Assembly: GCA_025929855.1 (NCBI GenBank)
Contig: JAICPK010000010.1
Location: 1-14,140, forward strand
Reading direction: 5' to 3'
From: Nitrososphaera sp.
GTDB lineage: Archaea; Thermoproteota; Nitrososphaeria; Nitrososphaerales; Nitrososphaeraceae
DNA length: 14,140 bases
A program made the translations under genes and the position numbers. The notes under the pieces are model-generated. The model had not been told where the DNA came from. It made no database searches and saw nothing but the letters and a program-made list of their open reading frames with translations. Positions 1 through 7,646 of the stretch are shown here, piece by piece (position 1 is the first letter of the stretch; the number at the start of each line of letters is the position of its first letter).

Positions 1-10
1 CTCTCACTGC

Positions 11-18
11 ATAAAAAG
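11..18 (+). promoter_or_regulatory. TATA-like box of the GPN GTPase/thrB unit
   Basis: ATAAAAAG lies about 40 bases before the GTPase start, so transcription would begin near position 41 and leave a leader of about 13 nt. That leader contains GAGG (47-50), only three bases from the ATG. The placement fits an archaeal TATA box, but the window edge prevents looking further upstream. Confidence 0.4.
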
Positions 19-53
19 TAGATATACATCAGCACCATGTTTCCCTGAGGGCA

Positions 54-806
54 ATGAAGGCGATATTTATAACAGGAACTGCAGGATCTGGGAAATCCCT
101 CCTTACCTCTAGATTACTCCAGTGGTACAGGGATAATGGAGCTTACCCTGTTGCGCTTAACCTTGACCCGGGCGCAGTCAACTTGCCTTATGAGCCAGAT
201 ATTGATGTTCGCAATTACGTTGACATTGCCACTTTGATGGAAAGCTATGGGCTTGGCCCCAACGGTTCACTTATAATGGCAAGTGACATGATTGCGACAA
301 AGTTGGATGAGATCCAGAAGGAAGCGGATGAGCTGAACCCGGACTACCTGATAGTGGACACTCCTGGTCAGATAGAGCTCTTCGCTTACCGAGCAAGTGG
401 TCCATATTTTGCTGTAAACCTTCATGCGGACAACAAGGCGACGATATTTGCTTTCGATGGGATGTTAGTGTCATCCCCGATCAACTTTGTGTCTATATCG
501 CTCTTGGCGTTATCTGTCAAACTGCGGTTGAAAATGGCTCAGATAAATGTGCTTACAAAACGCGATCTTGTAATAGACAAGCTAAAAAATATCATGGACT
601 GGGCCGGCTCAAGTATGGCACTTGAACATATTCTCAATAGCGAAAAAGATGCCGAGTATTCTCTCTTGACTAAGGATCTGGCGCGCAGCATAAGCAAAGG
701 TGGCTTCGCCCAAAGCCTCATAGCTGTTTCTAGCGTCACGATGAGTGGCATGGTCAACCTAGCTGCCGCCCTTGCTCGAACCCTTAATCAGGGGGAGGAC
801 ATTTAG
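54..806 (+). CDS. GPN-loop GTPase (ATP/GTP-binding protein, PAB0955-like)
   Basis: A 250-residue archaeal GPN-loop GTPase, the SIMIBI-class family homologous to eukaryotic GPN1-3, which act in RNA polymerase II assembly and import; the archaeal role is not settled. Seen in the sequence: Walker A GTAGSGKS at residues 8-15, a Gly-Pro-Asn triplet (the family hallmark) at 68-70, switch DTPGQ at 102-106, and a TKRD base-recognition motif at 168-171 in the position of NKxD. Length is as expected for the single-domain archaeal form, with no membrane segment. The only other nearby ATG (position 37) runs into a stop after three codons, so the ATG at 54 is chosen. Homoserine kinase starts 6 bases after the stop, so the two are probably co-transcribed, although no functional link is obvious. 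Family identification is secure; the cellular role is inference. Confidence 0.93.
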   Translation: MKAIFITGTAGSGKSLLTSRLLQWYRDNGAYPVALNLDPGAVNLPYEPDIDVRNYVDIATLMESYGLGPNGSLIMASDMIATKLDEIQKEADELNPDYLIVDTPGQIELFAYRASGPYFAVNLHADNKATIFAFDGMLVSSPINFVSISLLALSVKLRLKMAQINVLTKRDLVIDKLKNIMDWAGSSMALEHILNSEKDAEYSLLTKDLARSISKGGFAQSLIAVSSVTMSGMVNLAAALARTLNQGEDI

Positions 807-812
807 GTAACT

Positions 813-1751
813 ATGAAATCGTGTAGCGCGGCTGCCCCATGCTCAACTGCAAACTTAGGGCCAGGATACGATGTATTTGGCCTTGCGCTAGATGCACTTG
901 AAGACAAAGTCAAAGTAAGTAGGACATATCCTGACGGCGGCGGAAGAATAACTATCAAAAACAGCGATCAAGCGATTCCATCAATGCCTGAATCAAACTC
1001 TGCTGGTCTTGTAGTAAAAAAGATGATGCAGGATTTTGAGATCAGCGATAGCACAGAGATTGAGGTCACAAAAGGTGTGCCGTCTGGCTATGGTGTTGGC
1101 AGCAGCGCTGCTTCTGCAGCTGCTGCTGCCATGGCATTTAACGCACTTTATGACCTTAGGATTGACAGGAACAGGCTTGTAGAATATGCTGCAGAAGGCG
1201 AGGTAGCAAGCGCTGGTACAAAGCACTATGATAATGTCTCTGCTTCTTTGCTGGGCGGCTTTGTGATTTGCCGTGTTGCTAGCGACAGGACGCAGTTCAT
1301 AAGGCTAGAGCCTCCCGAGGACCTCGTCCTTGTTGTTGCAGTTCCGTGCCTAGAAGTGCCAAAGAAAAAGACAGAGGTGGCAAGGAGTGTCCTTCCAAAG
1401 ATGGTGCCGCTCAAAGATGTTGTTTACAATATTTCTGGCGCAGCCACAATAGTTGCAGGCTTTGCGCTAAAGGATGTGGAAACAATAACAAGAGGAATAG
1501 ACGATGTTATCATCGAGTCGGCAAGAAAGCATCTGATACCCGGCTACGATAGCGTCAAACAGAACGCTATTTCTGCAGGTGCGCTTGCAGTCACAATAAG
1601 CGGTGCTGGGCCTTCCATGATAGCATTTCTGAAAACAAACAAAAATGCAAAGACTGTGGCTGCCGCCATGGCCAATGGATTCAAAGATACAGGCGTAGAG
1701 AGCAGGACGTTTGTTTGCCGGGCTAGCAAGGGTGCCCGACTTTTGACATAG
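813..1751 (+). CDS. thrB: Homoserine kinase (GHMP kinase family)
   Basis: ATP-dependent phosphorylation of L-homoserine to O-phosphohomoserine, the penultimate step of threonine synthesis, in the cytoplasm. The 312 residues show the three GHMP kinase signatures. The first is an N-terminal substrate motif (STANLGPGYD, 11-20). The second is the glycine/serine-rich ATP phosphate loop around 88-101 (GVPSGYGVGSSAAS), followed by an HYDN stretch at 138-141 typical of ThrB. The third is a C-terminal ISGAGPS at 262-268. An alanine-rich helix follows the ATP loop. The start lies 6 bases after the GTPase stop, with GGGGGAGG upstream at 791-798, which argues for translation from a shared mRNA. The gene converges on the crotonase gene with only 5 bases between stop codons. 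Mevalonate kinase and related GHMP enzymes are the alternatives, but motif 1 fits ThrB best. Confidence 0.92.
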   Translation: MKSCSAAAPCSTANLGPGYDVFGLALDALEDKVKVSRTYPDGGGRITIKNSDQAIPSMPESNSAGLVVKKMMQDFEISDSTEIEVTKGVPSGYGVGSSAASAAAAAMAFNALYDLRIDRNRLVEYAAEGEVASAGTKHYDNVSASLLGGFVICRVASDRTQFIRLEPPEDLVLVVAVPCLEVPKKKTEVARSVLPKMVPLKDVVYNISGAATIVAGFALKDVETITRGIDDVIIESARKHLIPGYDSVKQNAISAGALAVTISGAGPSMIAFLKTNKNAKTVAAAMANGFKDTGVESRTFVCRASKGARLLT

Positions 1752-1756
1752 TGAAT

Positions 1757-2617
1757 TTACTTTTTGCTCTTGTTGAGGAAAGCGGACATCATTTTCTGTC
1801 TATCTTCGTGAGCAAAGCAGAGCGCCCAACCATAGATCTCAAGCCGAAGTCCTGTCTCTAGATCTGTGTCCATTCCCCTGTTTATCAGTTTCTTGCTAAC
1901 CTTGACTGCGACGAAACTATTCTTCGCTATCTCCTTTGCAAGTGCGATGCACTCATCCATAAGCTTCTTGTTTAGTATCTTGGCTATTTCACCCGCCCTT
2001 TCCTTTTCCTTTACCGCATCACCTTTGGGCACTTCTGGTGGAAGTTTGTCCTCAGGTCCTAGGCTGATTACCTTGTTAACAAGCCCTACCTGATAGGCCT
2101 CATCTGCCATTATCATTTTGCCCGTGAATATTAGCTCCTTTGCTTTCGCTGGACCTATCAGCCGCATCAGGCGTTGTGTTCCACCCCATCCTGGAGGTAT
2201 GCCTATTGTCACTTCAGGCTGCCCTATCTTGGCGTTGCTTGAAGCGATCCGTATGTCGCAGGCCATTGCAAGCTCGCAGCCGCCGCCAAGAGCAAAGCCG
2301 TTTACTGCAGCAATGACTGGCTTTTCCAGCCTGTCTATTCTGTTTATTAAATCTTGAGCGGAAGTAGCGTACCTTTCTGCCTGTATCGGATCGATATTGA
2401 CCATGTAAGAAATATCTGCGCCTGCACAGAATGAGCGCTCACCGGCGCCGGTAACGATTACTACTTTAATGCTGTCGTCAGCTGCAAGAATATCAATCAT
2501 CTTTGAAAGCTCAGATATAACGTCCACATTCATGGCGTTGAGTGCCTCTGGTCTATTTATTCTTAGAATTGCAATGTCGCCCTGTGGTTCAAGCTGAATG
2601 TACTTCATGGTAGACAT
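1757..2617 (-). CDS. Crotonase-family enoyl-CoA hydratase (probable crotonyl-CoA hydratase/3-hydroxypropionyl-CoA dehydratase)
   Basis: Crotonase-fold CoA enzyme adding or removing water across a 2,3-enoyl-CoA. In thaumarchaea an enzyme of this family serves the 3-hydroxypropionate/4-hydroxybutyrate carbon-fixation cycle as both 3-hydroxypropionyl-CoA dehydratase and crotonyl-CoA hydratase; assigning that role here is inference. Numbered from the ATG at 2617 (286 residues), the oxyanion-hole motif CAGAD lies at 64-68. Both hydratase glutamates are present: one in GGGCE (Glu115) and one in IGQPE (Glu135). This argues against a Glu-less crotonase such as an isomerase. Residues about 183-231 form a charged, Lys/Glu-rich stretch longer than in usual crotonases. 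The frame is open to 2710, but a TATA-like box at 2645-2654 fits a start at 2617 or 2608. It diverges from the ureohydrolase and converges on thrB. Confidence 0.88.
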   Translation of the reverse strand: MSTMKYIQLEPQGDIAILRINRPEALNAMNVDVISELSKMIDILAADDSIKVVIVTGAGERSFCAGADISYMVNIDPIQAERYATSAQDLINRIDRLEKPVIAAVNGFALGGGCELAMACDIRIASSNAKIGQPEVTIGIPPGWGGTQRLMRLIGPAKAKELIFTGKMIMADEAYQVGLVNKVISLGPEDKLPPEVPKGDAVKEKERAGEIAKILNKKLMDECIALAKEIAKNSFVAVKVSKKLINRGMDTDLETGLRLEIYGWALCFAHEDRQKMMSAFLNKSKK

Positions 2618-2644
2618 ATTGTGAGAGTAGGCAGCATTCCTTTT

Positions 2645-2654
2645 CAATAAAATC
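2645..2654 (-). promoter_or_regulatory. TATA-like box of the crotonase gene
   Basis: Read on the minus strand this is GATTTTATTG, about 30 bases before the ATG at 2617. It would place the transcript start near 2623, giving an almost leaderless mRNA. This is the main reason for preferring the 2617 start over the longer frame. Confidence 0.35.
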
Positions 2655-2681
2655 TTATTGGTCTTGACGAGCGAGCTATGG

Positions 2682-2688
2682 TTAAAAA
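2682..2688 (+). promoter_or_regulatory. TATA-like box of the ureohydrolase gene
   Basis: TTAAAAA is centred 26-27 bases before the ATG at 2712, predicting a leaderless transcript starting at about that codon. It lies some 35 bases from the minus-strand box of the crotonase, so the two divergent promoters share one short intergenic region. Confidence 0.4.
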
Positions 2689-2711
2689 CTAGGTTAGACA
2701 TGACTGCCATA

Positions 2712-3569
2712 ATGGTCAGGCTTCACCGCTCAAACGCTTACAGCATGAAAGACGTAGATGTAGTTGTAATAGGTGTCCCTGATGAATCCAATTCGCACGC
2801 CAAGCGGAAGGGAACTAGCAGGGCACCAGAGGTATTGAGAATAGCCTCAAATGAATCTGAATTTTTTCAACGTCGCGGAAAGCTGATCCCTACTTGCCCA
2901 ATGTCTGGAACTTTTGATCGAAAGAAGATATTTGATGCTGGCGACATACCAAACAAGCAGAAGCTTCGCGATATGGTTACTGATATTACTTCACGTGGCA
3001 AGCTGCCGATCATGATTGGCGGAGATCACTCTTTAACTACTGAAACGATACAAGCAGTGTCTAATGCAATTGGGAAAAAACTATCACTTTTATACTTTGA
3101 TGCCCATCCCGACTTTGTTTCTTCTACTAGGAATTATTATGGCTCCGTGCTTACGGACTCGACACAGTCGCTCAACTTTAGAAAAAGTATGTTGATTGGC
3201 ACAAGAGCTGCTGAGCCAGAAGAACTTGAAAATGCAAGAAAAGCGGGTTTAATGATCGTAAACCCACTAGAGATTGTTGAGTTAGGAGTAAAAAGGGTAG
3301 CACAAATGATAAGGACGCGAACAAGCGGCTCCAAGGTCTACATTTCAGTAGACCTCGACTTCCTAGATCCAGCATTTGCACCAGGGGTATCAGTTCCTTC
3401 GCCGGGAGGTTTGTCATCTATAGATCTCATATACCTACTCAACAAGGCAATCGGTGCGGGGAATGTTATGGCTATCGACATTGTAGAACTTGCTCCGGAT
3501 TATGACATTAATGGCGCTACTGCAATGCTTGCTGCTAGAATAATGTCAGAATGTATCGCGTCAATCTAG
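2712..3569 (+). CDS. Ureohydrolase-superfamily protein (agmatinase/arginase-like)
   Basis: Binuclear manganese hydrolase of the arginase/agmatinase/formiminoglutamase fold, which releases urea (or formamide) from a guanidino (or formimino) substrate. Counted from the ATG at 2712 (285 residues), all six expected metal ligands are visible: His106 in GGDHS, Asp130, His132 and Asp134 in DAHPD, and Asp214 and Asp216 in VDLDFLDP. Glu259 in DIVEL matches the conserved late glutamate. The loop after DAHPD, where agmatinases and arginases usually carry a His-Gly pair, reads NYYGS, so substrate choice is uncertain and I do not assign speB. The frame is open back to 2658, with in-frame ATGs at 2700, 2712 and 2745; 2712 sits at the predicted transcript start. 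Agmatinase for putrescine synthesis is the default guess. Confidence 0.85.
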   Translation: MVRLHRSNAYSMKDVDVVVIGVPDESNSHAKRKGTSRAPEVLRIASNESEFFQRRGKLIPTCPMSGTFDRKKIFDAGDIPNKQKLRDMVTDITSRGKLPIMIGGDHSLTTETIQAVSNAIGKKLSLLYFDAHPDFVSSTRNYYGSVLTDSTQSLNFRKSMLIGTRAAEPEELENARKAGLMIVNPLEIVELGVKRVAQMIRTRTSGSKVYISVDLDFLDPAFAPGVSVPSPGGLSSIDLIYLLNKAIGAGNVMAIDIVELAPDYDINGATAMLAARIMSECIASI

Positions 3570-3954
3570 CGTTTGTCCACCTTTTAATTTGGTCTTTATG
3601 TTCAATGGTTTGATTTGTCCATCATCGAGCCAGTAATTGTTTGTCTTTGGCTCTGACAGGTGTTCCCTCTCAGGTTGTATATGCATTCATGAGATGTTCC
3701 GCTATCACCTCCCGCATAATAGATGTAACATCGTCGCCATGGAAGTAGTTATCACACCAGATATTGCCCAGCCAGTATTAAAGAATGAAAGACATCTGTC
3801 TTTTTACAAGGGGCTGCGCATATTGAGTGTTTTCTATGGAGGATGACGTGCAGGAATTGGCTGTCAGCATAATTTTAGTGCTTTTTTAGTATGCCATACG
3901 ATATAGAATAAGTCGAGTCGTGTGTACGATTCCATTCTGAAAGAATGATCTAAA
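3570..3954. other. Gene-poor intergenic stretch
   Basis: This 385-base gap holds no gene I can support. The longest frame (+ strand 3637-3846, TTG start, 69 codons) has no promoter at the right distance and resembles no family known to me. Its last 35 codons from an ATG at 3739 could be a tiny peptide or a remnant. Minus-strand frames are shorter than 25 codons. No tRNA-like fold is visible. Confidence 0.5.
3933..3947 (-). terminator. Small hairpin after the O-methyltransferase
   Basis: CATTCT and AGAATG form a perfect 6-bp stem with a 3-base loop, beginning about 8 bases beyond the minus-strand TAA at 3955. No clear T-run follows on the minus strand, so a terminator or mRNA 3' end role is only a suggestion. 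Confidence 0.25.
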
Positions 3955-4560
3955 TTAGTTACGCAGTTTGATCGTAATCTCTTCTCCCATTCCTATTGGC
4001 ACAGTGACTGACTGGACGTTGGGCCTGGTGTACACATGTCGTGCATACTTTCTCATAGCGGGTCGGAAATGGTCAGGATAAAGCATATTATCTGCTGCAA
4101 TTATCCCTCCAATTCTTAGCATTGGTAGGACAATGTCAAAATATCTTATGATGTTCTCTTTATCTGCATCAAGGAAGACAAAATCAAACTTGCCTTTGAG
4201 CTTAGGCAGCAAGTCAAGAGCGATGCCTTGTTTTATTTCTATCATCTTATCAAGACCGGCCTCTTTGAAATTTTTCAATGCCCACTCTACTTTTTGCGGA
4301 TTCATTTCTATCGTTACTATCCTTGTGCTATGGCTCCTGCCCATTGCGTCGGCGAACCAAAGTGTGGAATAGCCTGCTGATGTACCCACTTCTAATATAC
4401 ATCTTGCCTTGATTGCCTTTAGAAGTACTGAAAAGAATATACCTGTATCGGCTGTGATGGCAAGCATCTCTTGATCAGGTGCAACTTTTGCTTTACCGCT
4501 TCTTTCCCGGTTTGATTGCCGATTAAGCCTTGCTATTACGTTGAGAACTTTGCTGTCCAC
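3955..4560 (-). CDS. SAM-dependent O-methyltransferase (COG4122/caffeoyl-CoA OMT-like family)
   Basis: A 201-residue class I methyltransferase of the cation-dependent O-methyltransferase type. Seen: SAM-binding motif I LEVGTSAGYS at 56-65, the acidic residue that usually binds the ribose of SAM (Glu85, in TIEMNP), the DADKE segment at 131-135, and ADN at 156-158. The Asp131, Asp157 and Asn158 pattern is that of the divalent-metal ligands in this family. The N-terminal 35 residues are short and basic, without a signal peptide. The start is a GTG at 4560; no in-frame ATG precedes the motifs, and the nearest upstream ATG is in another frame. A TATA-like box at 4582-4592 predicts transcription starting within a couple of bases of this GTG. 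The substrate cannot be read from the sequence; catechol-like small molecules are usual, and annotation as caffeoyl-CoA methyltransferase would be overreach. Confidence 0.87.
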   Translation of the reverse strand: MDSKVLNVIARLNRQSNRERSGKAKVAPDQEMLAITADTGIFFSVLLKAIKARCILEVGTSAGYSTLWFADAMGRSHSTRIVTIEMNPQKVEWALKNFKEAGLDKMIEIKQGIALDLLPKLKGKFDFVFLDADKENIIRYFDIVLPMLRIGGIIAADNMLYPDHFRPAMRKYARHVYTRPNVQSVTVPIGMGEEITIKLRN

Positions 4561-4581
4561 TTCTGCATTATGTATATACAG

Positions 4582-4592
4582 GATATTTTTAC
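4582..4592 (-). promoter_or_regulatory. TATA-like box of the O-methyltransferase
   Basis: On the minus strand this reads GTAAAAATATC, centred about 27 bases before the GTG start at 4560. It supports a leaderless mRNA beginning at a GTG codon. A second TATATA-rich run at 4569-4579 is too close to the start to serve. Confidence 0.4.
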
Positions 4593-4594
4593 TT

Positions 4595-4756
4595 TCAATT
4601 GTTCTTTTGCTTCAAAAGCGATAAAATGTTCACTTTTTCCATCCTGTAGTTTATTCTCGTTACTGATTCTCGCTGTCTAAGCAGCTGGTCTTTGCGTACT
4701 TTCCAGCCTTCAATCGCAATCTTATAGTCATCTGATATTAAAGGACTCTCTGACAA
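4595..4756 (-). CDS. Small hypothetical protein, start uncertain
   Basis: I do not recognise this protein. The frame is open on the minus strand from 4846 to the stop at 4595 (83 codons from its ATG), but that ATG shares its bases with the start of the divergent PAC2 gene and has no TATA box ahead of it. A TTG at 4756 lies about 29 bases after a TATA-like TTAAAA at 4783-4788, which would give a 53-residue product. Its C-terminal part is rich in Lys, Arg, Glu and Leu, looks helical, and ends in LLKQKNN. There are no Cys pairs, membrane segments or signal peptide. It lies 34 bases upstream of the O-methyltransferase on the same strand, so they could share a transcript. It may equally be a chance frame in a long divergent intergenic region. 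Confidence 0.35.
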   Translation of the reverse strand: MSESPLISDDYKIAIEGWKVRKDQLLRQRESVTRINYRMEKVNILSLLKQKNN

Positions 4757-4812
4757 TGTAAAATAACCACGCGATGGCCGGCTTTTAATCGTTGCAGGAA
4801 TCAAACTACTAA

Positions 4813-4822
4813 CTTTTTTATT
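4813..4822 (+). promoter_or_regulatory. TATA-like box of the PAC2-family gene
   Basis: CTTTTTTATT is centred about 27 bases before the ATG at 4846 and predicts a leaderless or nearly leaderless mRNA. It is a weak match, more T-run than TATA. Confidence 0.3.
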
Positions 4823-4845
4823 GTCTGCTGTCGAGAGAAAATGCA

Positions 4846-5562
4846 ATGGAATTTGTTAACCTTGAGGAGCCCGATGTAAGCAAGCCAATAATGATTGCAG
4901 CCATGCAGGACATGGGAAACGTCGGGAGTATCGCCATCGATTTTATTAACAAGAGTCTCAATAGCCGGTTGTTTAGATATGCCTTGCCACCTTATCCAAA
5001 TTATGTTGTTGATAAGGGAGGCCATATTGACTTTCAACAAGAAAGGTGGGAATACCGCTATATCAAGAGCATCATCGTTTTTGGGGGCGGGGTTGGGCAG
5101 CCTCAAACCAACTATGAGCTTTATGAATTGTGCCAGGATGTCATCAATATTGCCAAGTTGTACTCCGTGCAACTGATTTATACCTTGGGCGCATTCCACA
5201 CAGACCGAAACTATGGCAAGGACCCAATGACACTTGTTACAACGACCTCACAAGAGCTAACAGATCAAATAGTGAAAATAGGTCACAAGACCACTCCTGG
5301 CTCGTCGCTGATAACAGGTTTCAATGGCCTGATACTTGGCTATGCTAAAAGAAACAACATTCAGGGTATTGGCTTGTTTGCTGAGATCGATGATCCCCAG
5401 ATGCTGCAATATAGATCAGCAAAGAGTCTCGTAGTTTCGCTTGAAAAGCTAACATACCAGAGGTTCAAGGGACTAGAGGAGCTGGACGAAATGGCTGGCG
5501 CAATTGAACGAGAACTTGATAGGATGAAAAGGACGGGTGGAGACTCTTTATATCGTCCCTAA
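4846..5562 (+). CDS. PAC2-family protein (proteasome assembly chaperone-like)
   Basis: A 238-residue member of the PAC2 family (COG1938/COG2047 type), related to eukaryotic proteasome assembly chaperones and archaeal PbaA/PbaB. Visible family landmarks are the N-terminal MGNVGSIAIDF at 23-33, a GGVGQPQT turn at 91-98, GAFHTD around 115-120, TGFNGLILGYA at 157-167 and the acidic AEIDDPQM at 179-186. The last 45 or so residues are charged and probably helical or coiled-coil. The chain ends in LYRP, one residue off a C-terminal hydrophobic-Tyr-X motif of the kind that docks on proteasome rings. A second ATG at 4841 is out of frame, leaving 4846. It converges on the DNA ligase gene across 112 noncoding bases. 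The role in proteasome assembly is inferred from the family only. Confidence 0.88.
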   Translation: MEFVNLEEPDVSKPIMIAAMQDMGNVGSIAIDFINKSLNSRLFRYALPPYPNYVVDKGGHIDFQQERWEYRYIKSIIVFGGGVGQPQTNYELYELCQDVINIAKLYSVQLIYTLGAFHTDRNYGKDPMTLVTTTSQELTDQIVKIGHKTTPGSSLITGFNGLILGYAKRNNIQGIGLFAEIDDPQMLQYRSAKSLVVSLEKLTYQRFKGLEELDEMAGAIERELDRMKRTGGDSLYRP

Positions 5563-5674
5563 TGAGTTGGTCGCGGTGGTTACTCAAGCCTATCTAGATT
5601 CTACGTATTATTGTTAGAACTATCTTATGCCTGCTCTCCCAATGTTTCGCTGCTGCTGACTAGTATGCAGCGCA

Positions 5675-7480
5675 TCAACCTTCCTTATCATGTTCTTCCT
5701 CCTCCTCTATTTGCACCTTTGCGCCTGAGTGGCCTACTGCCTTCAACTGTCTTTTATAGGCGGCTAAGATCTCATCAATGGTCGTGGCATCTTCTGGCTT
5801 TTTGTCGTCCCTTATCTTGCCTGTGAATTTCGGAAAGCGTAGAGCAAGACCATAGCCCGGTCTTATTGTGTTCTTGGCAGCCGTATGCGATGGACTCAGG
5901 GTAATCTCTGAGGCAATAACTTCAATAACGATCTTAGGTTCAAACCAGATGTCCATTTCCATGCCGGTATCGACCCTTGCGTGCCGCTGGCTCACTATAT
6001 GCTTTTCAAGTTCTTTGTAGAATTGCTCAATGTGCACATCGGTAAAGCCAGTCCCTACCTTAGTCACGCTACGGAACATGTCAGTGTTATGATCATAAGC
6101 CGCTAACAATAACGCTCCATATTTGCCTGCGCGCCTGCCGCGACCATACAGTGCACCAACGATGACAAGATCAAGTGTATCGGCAAAATCGCTTGTGTAT
6201 TCACGCTTGAGCTTCATCCAAGCATATTCTCTTGCACCTGCACGGTATGTACTTGGGAGATGCTTTATCATGACACCCTCACAGCCATTCTCAATTGCAG
6301 CTGCCATGAACCTATCGATCTCATATGACTCAGTTGCAATAGTCTGCTTGATCAAGCTTAATTTGCTATTTTGGATCCTATCAACTATTTTCTTCAGCAG
6401 CTTTCTCCTGTCCATATATGACACTTCTGTCTTGCTTTTGCCGTCGAAGTAGAGGACATCAAAAAAGTTCATGACGACAGGATAGCTCTCCATTGCCTCC
6501 TCTACTCCATATTTCCGTCTACGATGCATCAGTTCCTGAAAGGGAAGATATTCCTCTGTCTCAATGTTTATGGCTACCACTTCGCCCTCTAGTATCACTT
6601 CTGATTTTATGGTCTTTAATGCATTGGCAACATCTGGATAGTGGCTCGTAATCTTTTCAAGCCTCCTTGAAAACAATTCCACTCTATCCTTGCCCTTGTG
6701 CACCTGTACACGCTCGCCATCTAATTTATATTCTACTGCTGCCCTGCTCCCCGTGCGCTCAAGTGCTTCTTCTGCTGTCCTGACGCGCTCCGCAAGCATG
6801 GGCCTAATAGGTTTGAAGAGTGTTATCTTGATCGAGCTGACTGCTTCGAGCCCGCTGGTTGCAAGCAACCTTGCCACTGTACCGAGGTCGCTTGAGACGT
6901 TATACGCATTTTCAAGCACATGCCTGTTTATCTTGTCACCAGTGAATGCAATAGCAAGAGCGTCAAGCACAGTATAATCAGCAATGCCCAGCCGCAGCTG
7001 TCCCATGACGAACTTAATTATATAGCATCCCTCTGCAGCCGTTGCATCATTCAGCAAACTGCTTATTAGACGCAGCTTGATCTCCTGCGAGCCAACGCCG
7101 ATTGTCCGTGCAACTTTGTCAAAAGTAGAATATACGCGCTCGACCGTCATAGGCTCTGAAAATAGGGTTGATTGGCTCTTTGACTTCATTACTTCCAGTG
7201 TCGCCTCTCCAAGGTCACCTGTTTTTTGATATATTCGCTCTATTTCCGATACGTCTTTGCCAGAAGAGGTCGCAATTGCCCTGAGGACCATTTTTTCTGC
7301 AACCCCCATCTCTATTCCTTCATAGTCGGGGTAAAGTTTACCCTGAATTAGATAAGTCACCTTGTCGATAATATTGGCGGGCGTACTTTTGAGAAGTGTA
7401 ACAAGGTACCCAGTAAGCGCAATTCTGCTCGAGGTCTGTTCCATAAGCTCAAATGTCTCCACTAAGGAATTGAAATCCAA
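5675..7480 (-). CDS. lig: ATP-dependent DNA ligase
   Basis: Archaeal replicative-type DNA ligase I (601 residues) that seals nicks between Okazaki fragments and in repair. The N-terminal third is the helical DNA-binding domain. The nucleotidyltransferase core carries the adenylated lysine in YKLDG (Lys252), the FFDVLYFDG motif at 339-347, EGVMIK at 401-406 and WMKLKRE at 421-427. The OB domain ends with RFPKF at 548-552 and IRDDK at 556-560. All canonical motifs are intact. The tail is Glu-rich (EEEEE near 592-596). The start is a TTG at 7480: an in-frame TGA lies three codons upstream, and the N-terminus from this TTG (NSLVETF then TSSRI) matches the usual ligase beginning, which an internal ATG would remove. 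A TATA-like box at 7509-7516 predicts transcription starting about 6 bases before it. Confidence 0.96.
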   Translation of the reverse strand: MDFNSLVETFELMEQTSSRIALTGYLVTLLKSTPANIIDKVTYLIQGKLYPDYEGIEMGVAEKMVLRAIATSSGKDVSEIERIYQKTGDLGEATLEVMKSKSQSTLFSEPMTVERVYSTFDKVARTIGVGSQEIKLRLISSLLNDATAAEGCYIIKFVMGQLRLGIADYTVLDALAIAFTGDKINRHVLENAYNVSSDLGTVARLLATSGLEAVSSIKITLFKPIRPMLAERVRTAEEALERTGSRAAVEYKLDGERVQVHKGKDRVELFSRRLEKITSHYPDVANALKTIKSEVILEGEVVAINIETEEYLPFQELMHRRRKYGVEEAMESYPVVMNFFDVLYFDGKSKTEVSYMDRRKLLKKIVDRIQNSKLSLIKQTIATESYEIDRFMAAAIENGCEGVMIKHLPSTYRAGAREYAWMKLKREYTSDFADTLDLVIVGALYGRGRRAGKYGALLLAAYDHNTDMFRSVTKVGTGFTDVHIEQFYKELEKHIVSQRHARVDTGMEMDIWFEPKIVIEVIASEITLSPSHTAAKNTIRPGYGLALRFPKFTGKIRDDKKPEDATTIDEILAAYKRQLKAVGHSGAKVQIEEEEEHDKEG

Positions 7481-7508
7481 AGCGCTTCAAATCTGTACGC
7501 TTTGAGTG

Positions 7509-7516
7509 AATATTAA
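7509..7516 (-). promoter_or_regulatory. TATA-like box of the DNA ligase gene
   Basis: AATATTAA on the plus strand, read as TTAATATT on the minus strand, is centred about 32 bases before the TTG start. The predicted transcript start is near 7486. This supports translation from TTG rather than from an internal ATG. Confidence 0.4.
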
Positions 7517-7646
7517 GTATGATATGCGTTAAGGCAGCTAATGTGGCCGAAGATGAGTAACTATATGATTAGCAATGATTCTGTAGAAAGCAGGTCAAGC
7601 ATACAAGGTGTTGGCTGGAGACCATGCCCTATTCTATAAGACCAAG

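Noticed and set aside
2618..2710. Longer N-terminus of the crotonase, overlapping the ureohydrolase start
   Set aside because: It would place the start inside the divergent promoter region. The added residues are not crotonase-like, and the TATA box at 2645-2654 would fall inside the coding sequence.
3637..3846. A 69-codon plus-strand frame with a TTG start between the ureohydrolase and the O-methyltransferase
   Set aside because: It has no TATA box at the right distance, no recognisable motif and an odd composition with scattered Cys and His; treated as a chance frame.
5611..5826. A 71-codon plus-strand frame at the end of the ligase gene
   Set aside because: Most of it is antisense to the conserved ligase C-terminus; it has no independent support.
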